A stretch of 54,808 bases of DNA, from the NCBI GenBank assembly GCA_016191085.1, contig JACPPJ010000053.1, forward strand, positions 1 to 54,808, written 5' to 3'. Made by a program: the position numbers and the translations under genes. This document shows positions 6,995-16,756 of this stretch, piece after piece (positions within the stretch are counted from its first letter, which is position 1; each line of letters opens with the position of its first letter). Source of the DNA: Acidobacteriota bacterium. GTDB taxonomy: Bacteria > Acidobacteriota > Terriglobia > 2-12-FULL-54-10. The notes beneath the pieces were generated by a model, which searched no databases, had not been told where the DNA came from, and was given only the letters and a program-made list of their open reading frames with translations.

Positions 6995-7939
6995 TTGAAA
7001 CTGGAAATACCAAGAGATCAGAGCGAAGTCGAAGTCGCCCTCCCGGAAGGGAAAGTCCGCCTCACCAACCTCCATAAGCTATTCTGGCCGGAACTCGGCA
7101 TCACGAAACGGGATTTGATTCAGTATTACGTTGATATATCTCCGGTGCTTCTGCCGCATCTGGTGAACCGCGCCATGGTGATGAAGCGGTACCCCAATGG
7201 CGCGAGCGGCGAATTCTTCTTCATGAAGCGCGCGCCGAAACCCCGTCCCGAACAGATTCAGGTCTGCGCGATCAAGCACGGATCGGGAAGCATTATTGAT
7301 TTTCCCGTTGTGAAGGATCTGCTGTCGCTGCTCTGGATCGTCAATTTGGGTTGCATTGACCTGAACCCGTGGTACGCCCGATGTGACGATGTGGACCGGC
7401 CGGATTACTTGCATCTTGATCTGGACCCCACACCCGGCGCGGGTATAGTGGACGTGCTGCAAACGGCGCTGGTGGTCCGGGATGCTCTGCAGGAACTCGA
7501 AATGCCCTGCTATCCGAAAACAACCGGCTCGCGCGGCATACACGTCTACGTACCTATTGTGCGTGGCCCGTTACAGAAAGAGGTTTGGACGTTTGCGAAG
7601 CAGCTTGCCCGGGCGCTCGCGCACCGGCATCCGAATCTCATCACCGCCGAATATCGCGTTGCGAATCGTCCCAAGCAACATGTGCTGGTGGATTATAACC
7701 AGAACGCTTGGGGGCGGACGCTGGCTTCTGTTTATTCAGTGCGGCCCCAGCCGCGCGCCTCTGTCTCAACACCGGTGCGCTGGGAAGAGGTTGCAAATGG
7801 GTTCAAGATTGAAGATTTCCGCTTGGATAATGTTCCGGCTCGGGTGCGGAAGGTGGGAGACTTGTGGAAGCCTCTGCTGCAGAAGAGAGGTCGCGTGCGG
7901 CTTGAGAATTACGCCGCGGCATTAAAGGCGGCAACATGA
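6995..7939 (+). CDS. LigD-type DNA polymerase/primase (AEP family)
   Basis: Stand-alone polymerase domain of the NHEJ ligase LigD, which fills gaps and preferentially adds ribonucleotides at double-strand breaks. The divalent-metal motif is 'HLDLDPTPG' (Asp142, Asp144). 'TTGSRGIHVYVPI' is the nucleotide-binding Ser/His motif and 'DYNQNAWGRTLASVYSVRP' carries the third catalytic Asp. The TTG start has an AGGTGGG ribosome binding site (6982-6988). About 314 residues, the usual size of the isolated domain. Its end overlaps the ligase ATG by 4 bases (ATGA), so translation is probably coupled. No phosphoesterase domain and no Ku gene are in the window. Confidence 0.93.
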   Translation: MKLEIPRDQSEVEVALPEGKVRLTNLHKLFWPELGITKRDLIQYYVDISPVLLPHLVNRAMVMKRYPNGASGEFFFMKRAPKPRPEQIQVCAIKHGSGSIIDFPVVKDLLSLLWIVNLGCIDLNPWYARCDDVDRPDYLHLDLDPTPGAGIVDVLQTALVVRDALQELEMPCYPKTTGSRGIHVYVPIVRGPLQKEVWTFAKQLARALAHRHPNLITAEYRVANRPKQHVLVDYNQNAWGRTLASVYSVRPQPRASVSTPVRWEEVANGFKIEDFRLDNVPARVRKVGDLWKPLLQKRGRVRLENYAAALKAAT

Positions 7940-8964
7940 CTCTTCCACTGAAATCACCATACCCGCCGATGGACGCGCTGTCAGCCCTGGAACTGCCTCA
8001 AGGCCCAGCGTGGCAATACGAGCCAAAGTGGGACGGCTTTCGATGCCTGGTCTTTCGTGACGGCTCTCATGTGGAATTGCAGTCGAAGGCAGGCCAACCG
8101 CTGAGCCGCTATTTTCCCGAGCTGGTGAGCGCGTTCTCGGCACTCAAACCGAAGAAGTTCGTCTTGGACGGCGAAATCGTTGTTCCTGTCAATGGGGAAC
8201 TTTCGTTCGACGATCTGCTGATGCGCATTCATCCGGCGGAAAGCCGAATCCGCAAGCTTGCGGCGGAGACCCCGGCAATGTTCGTCGCCTTCGACATGCT
8301 GGTTGACGAGAACGGCAAAACGCTGGCCGGGCTTCCGCTGGAGGAGCGCAGGGAACGCTTGGAGGCATTTGCACGAGCTTACTTTTCAAAAGACTCCCGC
8401 ATGCGGCTTTCGCCTGCCACCAAGGACTTCACCCGCGCGCGCGAGTGGTTCCGCATGGCAGTTGGACTTGATGGCATCATTGCGAAACGTCAGGACGCGC
8501 CCTATGAAGCAGGCGAGCGAAGCGGCGCCATGCAGAAGATTAAAAAGCTTCGCACGGCGGACTGCGTGGTGGGAGGCTTTCGTTACGCATCGAAGGGCAA
8601 GATGGTTGGCTCTCTGTTGCTTGGACTCTACGACGACAAGGGACTACTGAACCACGTGGGATTCACGTCTTCCATTCACGCCGCGCATCGTGCTGAGGTG
8701 ACGCGCAAGCTGGAAGCTCTCATCCAGCCGCCTGGCTTTACCGGCCAATCTCCCGGAGGACCGAGCCGCTGGAGCACGAAGCGTTCGGCGGAGTGGCAGC
8801 CCCTCGCGCCCAAAATAGTAGTCGAGGTGCAGTACGATCATTTCACAGGCGGACGTTTCCGGCATGGAACCAAGCTCCTACGATGGCGGCCGGATAAGGC
8901 TCCCCGCCAATGCACGATGGCTCAAGGTCGGCGGGAGAGCCGTTCACCGCTCGACCTCTTGTAA
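7936..8964 (+). CDS. ATP-dependent DNA ligase (LigD ligase-domain type)
   Basis: Nucleotidyltransferase that seals nicks in double-strand-break repair. The adenylated lysine is in 'YEPKWDGFR' (Lys31, motif I). 'FVLDGEIVVP' is motif III, 'LVAFDML'-like 'FVAFDMLV' motif IIIa, 'DGIIAKRQDAPYEAGERSG' motif IV and 'MQKIKKLRTADCVVGGF' motif V. The OB-fold end contains 'VVEVQYDHFTGGRFRHGTKLLRWRPDK' in outline. The 342 residues match the ligase plus OB region of LigD or LigC-like proteins. The ATG overlaps the polymerase stop. With the preceding gene it reconstitutes two of the three LigD activities as separate proteins. Confidence 0.94.
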   Translation: MTLPLKSPYPPMDALSALELPQGPAWQYEPKWDGFRCLVFRDGSHVELQSKAGQPLSRYFPELVSAFSALKPKKFVLDGEIVVPVNGELSFDDLLMRIHPAESRIRKLAAETPAMFVAFDMLVDENGKTLAGLPLEERRERLEAFARAYFSKDSRMRLSPATKDFTRAREWFRMAVGLDGIIAKRQDAPYEAGERSGAMQKIKKLRTADCVVGGFRYASKGKMVGSLLLGLYDDKGLLNHVGFTSSIHAAHRAEVTRKLEALIQPPGFTGQSPGGPSRWSTKRSAEWQPLAPKIVVEVQYDHFTGGRFRHGTKLLRWRPDKAPRQCTMAQGRRESRSPLDLL

Positions 8965-8994
8965 TGTCTAGGCTTTCATGGCAGGTGCAGAACT

Positions 8995-9813
8995 GTGGAA
9001 CAACGTCTTCGAGTGGGAACGTCGGGATGGCATTACGCGCATTGGCGTGGACCGTTCTATCCCGAGCAGATGCGGGCGGATCAGATGCTCGCTTATTGCG
9101 TGCAGCGTTTCTCCAGCATCGAGATCAACAACTCGTTCTACAAGCTGCCGGCTAGAGAAACCTTCGCAAGCTGGCGTGACGCCACACCCAAAGACTTCGT
9201 TTTTGGCGTGAAGGCCAGCCGGTTCATTACCCACAATAAAAAGCTGAAAGACCCGAAGCCTTCGGTCGAGCGCTTTTTCGCGAGCGTCTCGGCCCTGGAG
9301 CCCAAAATAGGCGCGATCCTATTTCAACTGCCGCCGCAATGGGGGCGGAACGCTGACCGGCTCGAGGAGTTCTTAGAAGCTGTGCCGCAGGGATATCGCT
9401 ACGCATTCGAGTTTCGCAATGATTCTTGGTTTGATGAAGAAATCTATCGTATTCTGCGGCAGCACAACGCTGCGTTCTGCGTGTGGGATTTAGCCGGGCA
9501 GCAATCGCCTCGCATGTTGACCTCAAATTTCGCGTACCTGCGGCTGCATGGGCCTGACCCGCACAAATACAGCGGGTCGTATTCCAGAGAGCAACTTGGT
9601 AAGTGGTTGCGTTACTGCAAGGAATGCCTTGAAAACGGCGCCGAGCAGGTATTTGTCTACTTCGACAACGACCAGGCCGGATACGCGGCGTTGAACGCCA
9701 TGACGCTACAGCAGATGGCATCAGGCCCCGCTAAAAAGTCTTCCGCTTCCGTACGTCGAGCGCGTAGCCCCCGTTCTGATCGCGAACCGCACTTACGGAC
9801 CAACCTTTCTTGA
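8995..9813 (+). CDS. DUF72 family protein
   Basis: TIM-barrel-like DUF72 protein (YecE family), of unknown biochemical function and often found next to DNA-repair genes in bacteria. Typical motifs: 'RVGTSGWHYAHWRGPFYP' at the N-terminus, 'FSSIEINNSFYKLP', 'FVFGVKASRFITH', 'LFQLPP' and 'YAFEFRNDSWF', ending with 'YVYFDNDQAGYAALNA'-like 'FVYFDNDQAGYAALNA'. The GTG start at 8995 leaves 30 bases after the ligase stop, so it probably belongs to the same operon. The last ~25 residues are basic and unlike the family: they are translated from the strand opposite the tamB 3' end, an 83-base convergent overlap that suggests an earlier stop was lost. Confidence 0.88.
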   Translation: MEQRLRVGTSGWHYAHWRGPFYPEQMRADQMLAYCVQRFSSIEINNSFYKLPARETFASWRDATPKDFVFGVKASRFITHNKKLKDPKPSVERFFASVSALEPKIGAILFQLPPQWGRNADRLEEFLEAVPQGYRYAFEFRNDSWFDEEIYRILRQHNAAFCVWDLAGQQSPRMLTSNFAYLRLHGPDPHKYSGSYSREQLGKWLRYCKECLENGAEQVFVYFDNDQAGYAALNAMTLQQMASGPAKKSSASVRRARSPRSDREPHLRTNLS

Positions 9814-12800
9814 ACTCATATTCTATCTGCACAATTTCATTCTGCGTGGACGTCACGTCTGTTGCAAAGGTGAAGAAAAGATTTTTCGTCACACGCTGCT
9901 GAATCGCAAGGCGCGCGCCCGGGTTCTGCTGATTACCGCCGATTACCGGATCGATGGAAAGGCGCGAGATACCGGCGAGTTTTTCCACCTTGCTGCTCAC
10001 CTGGCCAGCGAGACCCTGCGCCAGCACCGATTCAGCTCCCAGCACCGCCGGGGTGTTCGCTGCGGCCGCCTGCTGCGCGGTGGTTTTCCCGAACGCCAGC
10101 AGGTTGATGACGTCTACGGGCGACAGAGGCGGATCGGAGCTGTAGTTCGTCCTCAGCCTGTTTATCGGCCCCACCAGGGTTAGATACAGATCGTACTGGT
10201 TCACTGTTGTCGAAGCTGTCACATTCAGCACCGGCTCGGTCCGCACCGGGTTCGCAAAATCAATGACTCCATTCTGGATGCGGTAACGGTTGTTCATGAA
10301 GAATATCTCACCGCTGTTTAACGTCACTCTGCCCAACATCACCGGCTGGTTCAGAGTTCCCGCCACACGAAGATTAGCGGCGCCTTGCAGGCTCAGTTTG
10401 ACGCTTTCGAGTTGCACTGCTTGGGCTGTTTGAACAGTGATGTTCAGTCTGATTTTCTCCGTAAATCCAGCATCCGGTGAAGGCGCAGTATCGCCTGTAA
10501 ACTGACCGGCAAACTGCGACAAGTCGAATTCCCTTGTGAAGGAAATACGATTGATAGTGACCAGCCCGTTGAGTGCCGCCGATTGCAAGCCACCCGTCAT
10601 CGCCACCTGGCTTTGAAGAATGGCCCGCATACCGCGCGGATAGCGCAGACGCACATTGTCGGCCTTCAGTCCCAAATTGAACTGCACCGCTGGCGAGTAA
10701 GTGACTGCTCCGCTGAGCGCTATGGTTCCGCCGCCGCTTTGCCCGGTGACGTTAATCAACTCCAGCCTGTTATTGCGAACCGCTACATCGCCGTTTAGCT
10801 TTTCGACGCCCACGGGAGAGCCGGGAATCTGGAAACGTGCGTCGGCGATCCGGATTTGTCCTTGAAGCCTGGGACGGGCGCGGTCCCCGGTGGCGTCAAT
10901 CTGAACATTCAGCCGTCCGGCGCTACCCATCTCAGGCTGGAACATCTGAACGATCCGAAGGTCAACATTACCTCGCGCGGAAGCCTTAATCGGCCCGCCA
11001 CCTCGGATCGGAAACTCGCCCTCAATGCGCAGGTCAGTTTCGGTCCCCTTGAAGTGTACCGGCTGCAGCACGACTATGCCGTTGCGATAATCCAGGCGAA
11101 TGGGTGTCACATTCGCAATTTCCAGCGATTGGTAGCCTAGCGACAGCGTAGGGAGCTCCACGTGCGCTTGCAGCAGATCGGTTCGCTTCAACGGCCCGGA
11201 AAGCGTGCCGTGGATTTCGGTCTCGCCGCGGATCGGGCTTGAAACGTGAGCATACGTTTGCAGCAGTGACCCGAGCGGCAGGCTTCGGGTATCGAACTTC
11301 GCCGTCGTGTAGTAGTCGCCTTCCAGTCGAACTTCGCCGGACGCTTCGAGGTACCCGTCGGGAATGCTAGAGCTCATGCTGATCTTGGCTCGCTTCTTGG
11401 CCACCGCGATCTGCGTTTTGAAGGCATTGATAGCCTTGTCTTCGACCTGCAACTGCGGTATCTGAACGGCGAGATCAAGCTGCGGGTCCTGGAGCGTGCC
11501 GCGGCCCCTCGCCGAGGCCGTTAAAGTGCCGCTGACCGGTAGATTCTTCGACTGCACATACTGGAGCTGATTGAGCCGGATCGCCGGCGCGCTGAAATCA
11601 AGTTGGTAGCCTTGATTCGGGATGTAGACTAGACTTCCCCCAGCGTTGCCTGCCGGCGTTTGGATGCTTAGGTTGGAATCAATCGCATCACCCGTTCCCT
11701 GGAAGTTAACAGTCAGGCTGTCTACGGGCTGGTTCCACAACATGGCGCGCGTGAGGCGCACCGAGCCACGACCGGAAGGATGCAACTGCGATCCGGTCAA
11801 AGACACATTGATATTCAGTGTTCCCGCGATTGGATACTGCTTTCCCGCAAGCTGCTGCAGCTCCTCGACCGGAAACTGATTAGACGAGACGCGAATATTT
11901 AACGGTGAAGATTCCGTATAGTTCCAGTTCCGCAGACCCGCTGATATGTCGAATTGAAACCGCGCCGCAGGATTGCTCCTGTTCCGCTGGCCCTGCCGAG
12001 CGGCCGGAACCTGGTTCGGAGCCGCCGGTTCCATTTCAATCAAGCCGTTGTGCAGCGCCACTCCAGAGGGACTGAGTTCGACGCCGGCACGCACCACACG
12101 CGCCCGCGCAGTTTGGTATTGCAGATTGGTGAGATTCACTTGCCCCGCGAACCGCGGCGCGTCTACCTTGCCGGAGAGTTGTCCACGAACAGAACCCTGT
12201 CCGTAGAGTCCGAGCAACTGCGGCGCAGACGTGGGTTTCGTTTGTCCCCGCTGCGGCTTTGCAGGCGCGGCTGTTCGAAATGCCAGCGCGAGCACGTCGA
12301 TCTCGTGGAGGTCGTCCGAATCGGCCTCTACGTTCAGGCTGGAGCGGCCACTGGCGGTTCCGTTCAGACGCACACTGCTGCGCGGCGTTTTGATATGTGA
12401 ATCAGCGATTGTGATGGCTTTACGATCTCCATCGTAGGTCATGTGAACCACTGCGTTCACCGGAATGGGAGCGACTCCTGATGAGGCTGCTCCCGCGCCG
12501 GCCACACTGCCCTGCGCCGCCAGATCAGAACGAACCCGCAGACCCTTCATACTGCCCTGCCAGCCTGCTTGAAGATTGCCATTCACCCGGCCTGTGACGG
12601 GCACGTGTTGCAGAGGGTTTGTGCCCGCAGCTGCGCTTGCCGCACCCAGAGAGATATCGCGGATAACCGCCTGGACCGCGGCCTGCGCATTCTCGGCGCC
12701 AACGTGGCGCATCACGGCAGTCGCGGTCACACCGCCGCCCAGCAGGCTGGCGCGAACGCCATCCACGGTCAAATCTCCACCTTCCAGGTGGAAGTGACCC

Positions 12801-13756
12801 TGCAAAGAACGCACGTCAGCTCGCGCCTGGCCGGATTTCACCACCAGTTGGGGGCTGCTTAGCTTCCCATCTACAAACAAAGCCTGCATAAAGGGAACGT
12901 CAGGCGCGCTACGGTAGCGCAATGAGCCGGCCGTATTGATCTGCCCGGCGGGAATACTCTTCGGACTCATCATGCTGGCGAGGTCTTGCGTGGAGACGGT
13001 GGCGTAGAACGTGCCCTGCACGTCCGGGTTGACGTAATCATTCAGATTGCCCTGAAAAGAAATTCGCGATGCCGACGTCGAAAGCTGCAGACGCTGCAAT
13101 GTGACGCCTGTACGCGTTGTGCTGAGCGCCGCATCCAGATCGTGCTTGAGAGGCCGGTAATGGTTCACCTGAACAATGCCGTCGCGGTAGTTCAGTGTGC
13201 CATCGTAGGCCGTTCTTGATCTGTCGAACCCCACCCGGGCTACAAGATCGCGGACCGCTGCATTCAACTCCGACTTATTGTCGTTGTAGTAAATCTCGCC
13301 CCTGTTGAGCACGACATGATTGATGGCAAGGTCGAATACGTCCGTCTTCGACTCACTCTTCCTCTTAGGCTGCGGGATGTTGCTACGCCCTTCCTGGTCC
13401 ACGAGCAAATGGATGACTGGCCGGTCCAAGACGATCTCGTTCAAGTTGATCTCGCGCTGCCACACCGAGATGATCTTCACACCTACACCAACATGATCGA
13501 TGGCGAGCAACGGCTTGCTGTTGTCGGGCTCCGTGCCGTGAATAGTAATGTCGTAGAGATCGGCGTAAAGGTTCGACAAGCGGAATGCATAGTTCCCTAT
13601 TTCAACGCGTCCGCCGGTGGAAACCTCCGCCGCTTCCGTTAGCTTGCGCAGAACGTAATTGTGAAAACGCTCGCTCCTCACCACCAGGTACAAAGCAATA
13701 ATGATGACGATCAAAACGATCACAATGCCTGCAAACCACTTGATAGCTTTGCTCAT
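9731..13756 (-). CDS. tamB: Translocation/assembly module protein TamB (DUF490)
   Basis: Very long envelope protein of 1341 residues. An N-terminal signal-anchor (residues 5-27, 'WFAGIVIVLIVIIIALYLVV') is followed by AsmA-like sequence ('HVGVGVKIISVWQREINLNEIVLDRP' in outline) and many repetitive beta-strands rich in Ser, Gly, Asn and Val, as in the lipid-conducting beta-taco of TamB/YhdP proteins. The C-terminus is the DUF490 domain: 'VTLNSGEIFFMNNRYRIQNG', 'DVINLLAFGKT', 'LAGISRLSIDPVIGG' and a closing strand ending KTF. TamB bridges inner membrane and periplasm and works with an Omp85 partner, here encoded 30 bases upstream on the same strand. Intact. Confidence 0.92.
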   Translation of the reverse strand: MSKAIKWFAGIVIVLIVIIIALYLVVRSERFHNYVLRKLTEAAEVSTGGRVEIGNYAFRLSNLYADLYDITIHGTEPDNSKPLLAIDHVGVGVKIISVWQREINLNEIVLDRPVIHLLVDQEGRSNIPQPKRKSESKTDVFDLAINHVVLNRGEIYYNDNKSELNAAVRDLVARVGFDRSRTAYDGTLNYRDGIVQVNHYRPLKHDLDAALSTTRTGVTLQRLQLSTSASRISFQGNLNDYVNPDVQGTFYATVSTQDLASMMSPKSIPAGQINTAGSLRYRSAPDVPFMQALFVDGKLSSPQLVVKSGQARADVRSLQGHFHLEGGDLTVDGVRASLLGGGVTATAVMRHVGAENAQAAVQAVIRDISLGAASAAAGTNPLQHVPVTGRVNGNLQAGWQGSMKGLRVRSDLAAQGSVAGAGAASSGVAPIPVNAVVHMTYDGDRKAITIADSHIKTPRSSVRLNGTASGRSSLNVEADSDDLHEIDVLALAFRTAAPAKPQRGQTKPTSAPQLLGLYGQGSVRGQLSGKVDAPRFAGQVNLTNLQYQTARARVVRAGVELSPSGVALHNGLIEMEPAAPNQVPAARQGQRNRSNPAARFQFDISAGLRNWNYTESSPLNIRVSSNQFPVEELQQLAGKQYPIAGTLNINVSLTGSQLHPSGRGSVRLTRAMLWNQPVDSLTVNFQGTGDAIDSNLSIQTPAGNAGGSLVYIPNQGYQLDFSAPAIRLNQLQYVQSKNLPVSGTLTASARGRGTLQDPQLDLAVQIPQLQVEDKAINAFKTQIAVAKKRAKISMSSSIPDGYLEASGEVRLEGDYYTTAKFDTRSLPLGSLLQTYAHVSSPIRGETEIHGTLSGPLKRTDLLQAHVELPTLSLGYQSLEIANVTPIRLDYRNGIVVLQPVHFKGTETDLRIEGEFPIRGGGPIKASARGNVDLRIVQMFQPEMGSAGRLNVQIDATGDRARPRLQGQIRIADARFQIPGSPVGVEKLNGDVAVRNNRLELINVTGQSGGGTIALSGAVTYSPAVQFNLGLKADNVRLRYPRGMRAILQSQVAMTGGLQSAALNGLVTINRISFTREFDLSQFAGQFTGDTAPSPDAGFTEKIRLNITVQTAQAVQLESVKLSLQGAANLRVAGTLNQPVMLGRVTLNSGEIFFMNNRYRIQNGVIDFANPVRTEPVLNVTASTTVNQYDLYLTLVGPINRLRTNYSSDPPLSPVDVINLLAFGKTTAQQAAAANTPAVLGAESVLAQGLAGQVSSKVEKLAGISRLSIDPVIGGNQQNPGARLAIQQRVTKNLFFTFATDVTSTQNEIVQIEYEFKKGWSVSAVRDQNGGYALDVRKRKTF

Positions 13757-13786
13757 GCGAGCACCCTTTTTCGATTCAGTTTCGGG

Positions 13787-16714
13787 TCAGAACGACTGAC
13801 CTAATGTCACAAAAAACTGAGTGGCTTTGATGCCTTTGACAGGGTTGAGATTGCGGCCAATATCGAACCGCACCGGGCCCACCGGCGTGTTGTAGCGCAG
13901 CCCGAAACCGAATGTGTTGGTATAGTCCCCCCAGAAATTTGTGAAAGAGATCCTCGGGTATACGTTGCCGCCATCGTAGAAGAAGACGCCGCCTAAATCT
14001 TTTTTGATCGGTATCGGAAAGCGCGCCTCGGAATTGACGATAAACAGCATGTTGCCGCCTACCGGCACGGAGATGTTGGAACAGGTGGAGGGATCGCCCG
14101 ATTTCGAGCAAATAGGGACGGTTCGCTGCGGCCCCGCCGCGTTGACGGGGAATCCGCGCAGGCTGGTACCGCCGCCAGAGAAAAATCTCTCGCTCAGCGG
14201 CACCTCGCTCCCAGAAAATGACTTTGCCAGTCCTACGCGGCCCTGGTTGGCCCAGACCAGCCATGGCTTCACTTCCCTGTAATACGCCGTCTGACCGAGA
14301 GCGCGCAGGAAATTGGTGTTAGATCCGATCGCCTTCGGGCTAATACCGAAGTCGAATACCTGGTACATGCCGCGGTGTGCGTCGAGCGGCTTGTCGCGGG
14401 TATCGCGAACGTAAGAGGACGACACGGTGGAGAGCCGCACATTGCGATCCTGAGGGAGCACCAGTTCAGGAATCAGCAAGTCTGTCAGGGATGTTCTCCG
14501 GAAACCGTAGCGCAGCAGCAGCGTTTTTGTCTTGCGGCGGTCAAGTGCTCGTTCAAGCTGTAGCGAGTATTCGTTCAGCCGGGCGGTGTACATGGGATTC
14601 TGGCTGGTGCGTTCCGCCGATATGCTCAGCAGCGAACTCCAATTGAAACCGCGAAAATGCGGATCTGCGTAGGTTAACGAGGCGCGTTGATCCAGCCTGG
14701 CCGCCAGGACTGAAAGGGATGCTGTTTCTCCCTTGCCCCGAATGTTACGGCGCGTGTATTCAAGCGAGCCACGGGGGCTGGTGAACTGCTGCTGAGTCAC
14801 TTCGAATTTGTCCGGCAAACCAATCGCCGGCAAACCAGGCAAGGCAACCGTGCCGCTGGGAATGTTGGCGGTCTTGGGCGCGACCTCGATGCCAAAACCA
14901 TACGTAATTGTATTTCGCTTCGCTTCGTGCACCTTGATGAGAACATCTTCTACACTCTGGTCGGTGATCAGACGTCGAGGCGCCACATCGGCCCAATCGA
15001 AGACTCCCGCGTTATAAAGACGGCTTTCCGACTCCAGAAGCTTTGTCCGGCTAAGCGGCTTCCCGGGGTCCACCTCCGTCAGCGTGTTGATGAATTGCGG
15101 CCGCGTCTTTTGCTGGCCCAGGAGAACCACGTTGGAAATATCTGTCTGGACGCCCTCGTCAATGGTGTATGTTACGGCGACGTGCTGCTGATCGGGATCA
15201 GGGCGGACCTCGGATCGGAACCGGGAGTTGGGATATCCAAAATCGAGGTAAGTGGCAATGATATTATCGCGATCTTTGTTCAGTAACCATTGCGAAAACG
15301 GCTTGCCCGGAGCCAGGTTCATCCCTCCCGTGGAAAGCGTAGTGGTGATCTGCTTTCCGTTCACCACCACCGCGAGTTGCGTCACAATGCTTTGTGGGCC
15401 CTCAGTGATATAGAAGTTGGCATAGACGTTGGGGTGGTGATCCGCGATGTCCGGTCTGACGTTTACGCTGGCAAAGCCCGCATCACGGTAATAGTTCGTA
15501 AGCGCCTGTACACTACGCCGCACCAAGTCGTTGTTGAATTTCCCCCTGGTGAATAGTTTGCCCGTTTCAACCTGGACCAAAGGCTCGAGTTCGCGGTCGG
15601 AAAAGTGCTGGTTGCCGCGAATGTTCACCTCTTTCACGCGGTGCTTGTGCCCGCGGTCGATGACGTAAACAATTGTGAGATCCTCCGCGATCTCTTGCTT
15701 TTGCGTGGTCACCTTTACATCGAAATAGCCTTTGGATTGGAAATGAGAAACCAGATTGCGTTCGCCCTCCTCGATCAAATCCTGATCGAGCGAATTCTCT
15801 TCGTAAATGGGAATCAGCCGGCGCAAGACGCGCTGCGACACCTTGGCCCCTTCGGTCTTTACCACCGCCATATCAGTGATCTTGACAAAGAACGTTACAT
15901 CGGCCCTGTTGGTGTCTCGTTCGTAGCGAATCGGCTCCAGGCGTACCTGCTCTGCCAAAAAGTTGTGCCGGCTGACATAGTCGCGGATAAAGTTGACCGC
16001 GTTCGTGAGCCGGTCAGCATCCCATTTCTTTCCGGGTTTCAGGTATGCGCTTTTCAATCTTGCGCGAATGGAACGTAGAGAGTCGGCGATCCGTGCCGCT
16101 TCAGCAGGCGGCGGGCCTTTGACCTCGATCTGGCCGTACCTGGCCCGCTCGTTTAACGTAGCGTAGTAAGTCACGTTGACGAGTTTGTGGTGCTCGTCAA
16201 CAGTGATTTGATTTCGAACGGTTGCAAGGAAGTACCCATTCCTTTGGACGAATTCGAGCAGCCGTTGCTCGCCATCGCGGAGTTGCTTTTCATCGTAGGG
16301 CTCCTGACTGGGATAGTTCACCACTTGCAACAGACGGCCGTAGTCAAAAGCTTTTGACAGACCCGAGAACTCAATCATGCCGATGTAATAAGCCGGTTCC
16401 AGAACCAGATCGACCTCCAGACCCTCCATCTGCGGCGTCACCTTCACCTCGACTTTAGTGAACTGGCCTGTGTTCTGCAGTTTCGTGATGCTGGCCTGTA
16501 TTTTGGCGCCGGAGTAAGGCTCGCCTGCCTGCTGCTCGACCAATCCGCGCAAGCCACTCACGTCCAGGCCGGGTCGTCCGACCAAGTCCACGAACGCCAC
16601 CTTCTCCCCCTCATATGAAATCTGCCCTTCCGGCTGTTGCGCTGAAGTTTGCAATGCGGGGCGGCTCAAAATCAGGAAAACGATCGCGACAAACAAGCTT
16701 CGAATCCGTTTCAT
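13787..16714 (-). CDS. Omp85-family outer-membrane assembly protein (BamA/TamA type)
   Basis: Secreted outer-membrane barrel protein of about 975 residues. The start is set at 'MKRIRSLFVAIVFLILS' (ATG at 16714), which gives a signal peptide and a GGGAAG ribosome binding site; the frame extends 14 codons further. The N-terminal half holds several POTRA domains; clear ones include 'HRVKEVNIRGNQHFSDRELEPL' and 'ISNVVLLGQQKTRPQFINTL' in outline. The barrel half has 'RGSLEYTRRNIRGKGET' and the L6-loop motif 'GGGTSLRGFP' typical of Omp85 proteins, and ends in a C-terminal Phe. Being directly upstream of tamB and having more POTRAs than TamA, it could be the TamA-like partner or a second BamA. Not distinguishable here. 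Confidence 0.9.
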   Translation of the reverse strand: MKRIRSLFVAIVFLILSRPALQTSAQQPEGQISYEGEKVAFVDLVGRPGLDVSGLRGLVEQQAGEPYSGAKIQASITKLQNTGQFTKVEVKVTPQMEGLEVDLVLEPAYYIGMIEFSGLSKAFDYGRLLQVVNYPSQEPYDEKQLRDGEQRLLEFVQRNGYFLATVRNQITVDEHHKLVNVTYYATLNERARYGQIEVKGPPPAEAARIADSLRSIRARLKSAYLKPGKKWDADRLTNAVNFIRDYVSRHNFLAEQVRLEPIRYERDTNRADVTFFVKITDMAVVKTEGAKVSQRVLRRLIPIYEENSLDQDLIEEGERNLVSHFQSKGYFDVKVTTQKQEIAEDLTIVYVIDRGHKHRVKEVNIRGNQHFSDRELEPLVQVETGKLFTRGKFNNDLVRRSVQALTNYYRDAGFASVNVRPDIADHHPNVYANFYITEGPQSIVTQLAVVVNGKQITTTLSTGGMNLAPGKPFSQWLLNKDRDNIIATYLDFGYPNSRFRSEVRPDPDQQHVAVTYTIDEGVQTDISNVVLLGQQKTRPQFINTLTEVDPGKPLSRTKLLESESRLYNAGVFDWADVAPRRLITDQSVEDVLIKVHEAKRNTITYGFGIEVAPKTANIPSGTVALPGLPAIGLPDKFEVTQQQFTSPRGSLEYTRRNIRGKGETASLSVLAARLDQRASLTYADPHFRGFNWSSLLSISAERTSQNPMYTARLNEYSLQLERALDRRKTKTLLLRYGFRRTSLTDLLIPELVLPQDRNVRLSTVSSSYVRDTRDKPLDAHRGMYQVFDFGISPKAIGSNTNFLRALGQTAYYREVKPWLVWANQGRVGLAKSFSGSEVPLSERFFSGGGTSLRGFPVNAAGPQRTVPICSKSGDPSTCSNISVPVGGNMLFIVNSEARFPIPIKKDLGGVFFYDGGNVYPRISFTNFWGDYTNTFGFGLRYNTPVGPVRFDIGRNLNPVKGIKATQFFVTLGQSF

Positions 16715-16756
16715 GCCACTTCCCATTCGTACGTGCCGACGCGGCAATCTTAGCAT

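Noticed and set aside
6995-8964. A frameshifted single LigD gene
   Set aside because: The polymerase ends with its own stop and the ligase has its own ATG in a 4-base overlap; both domains are complete, so two coupled genes are more likely.
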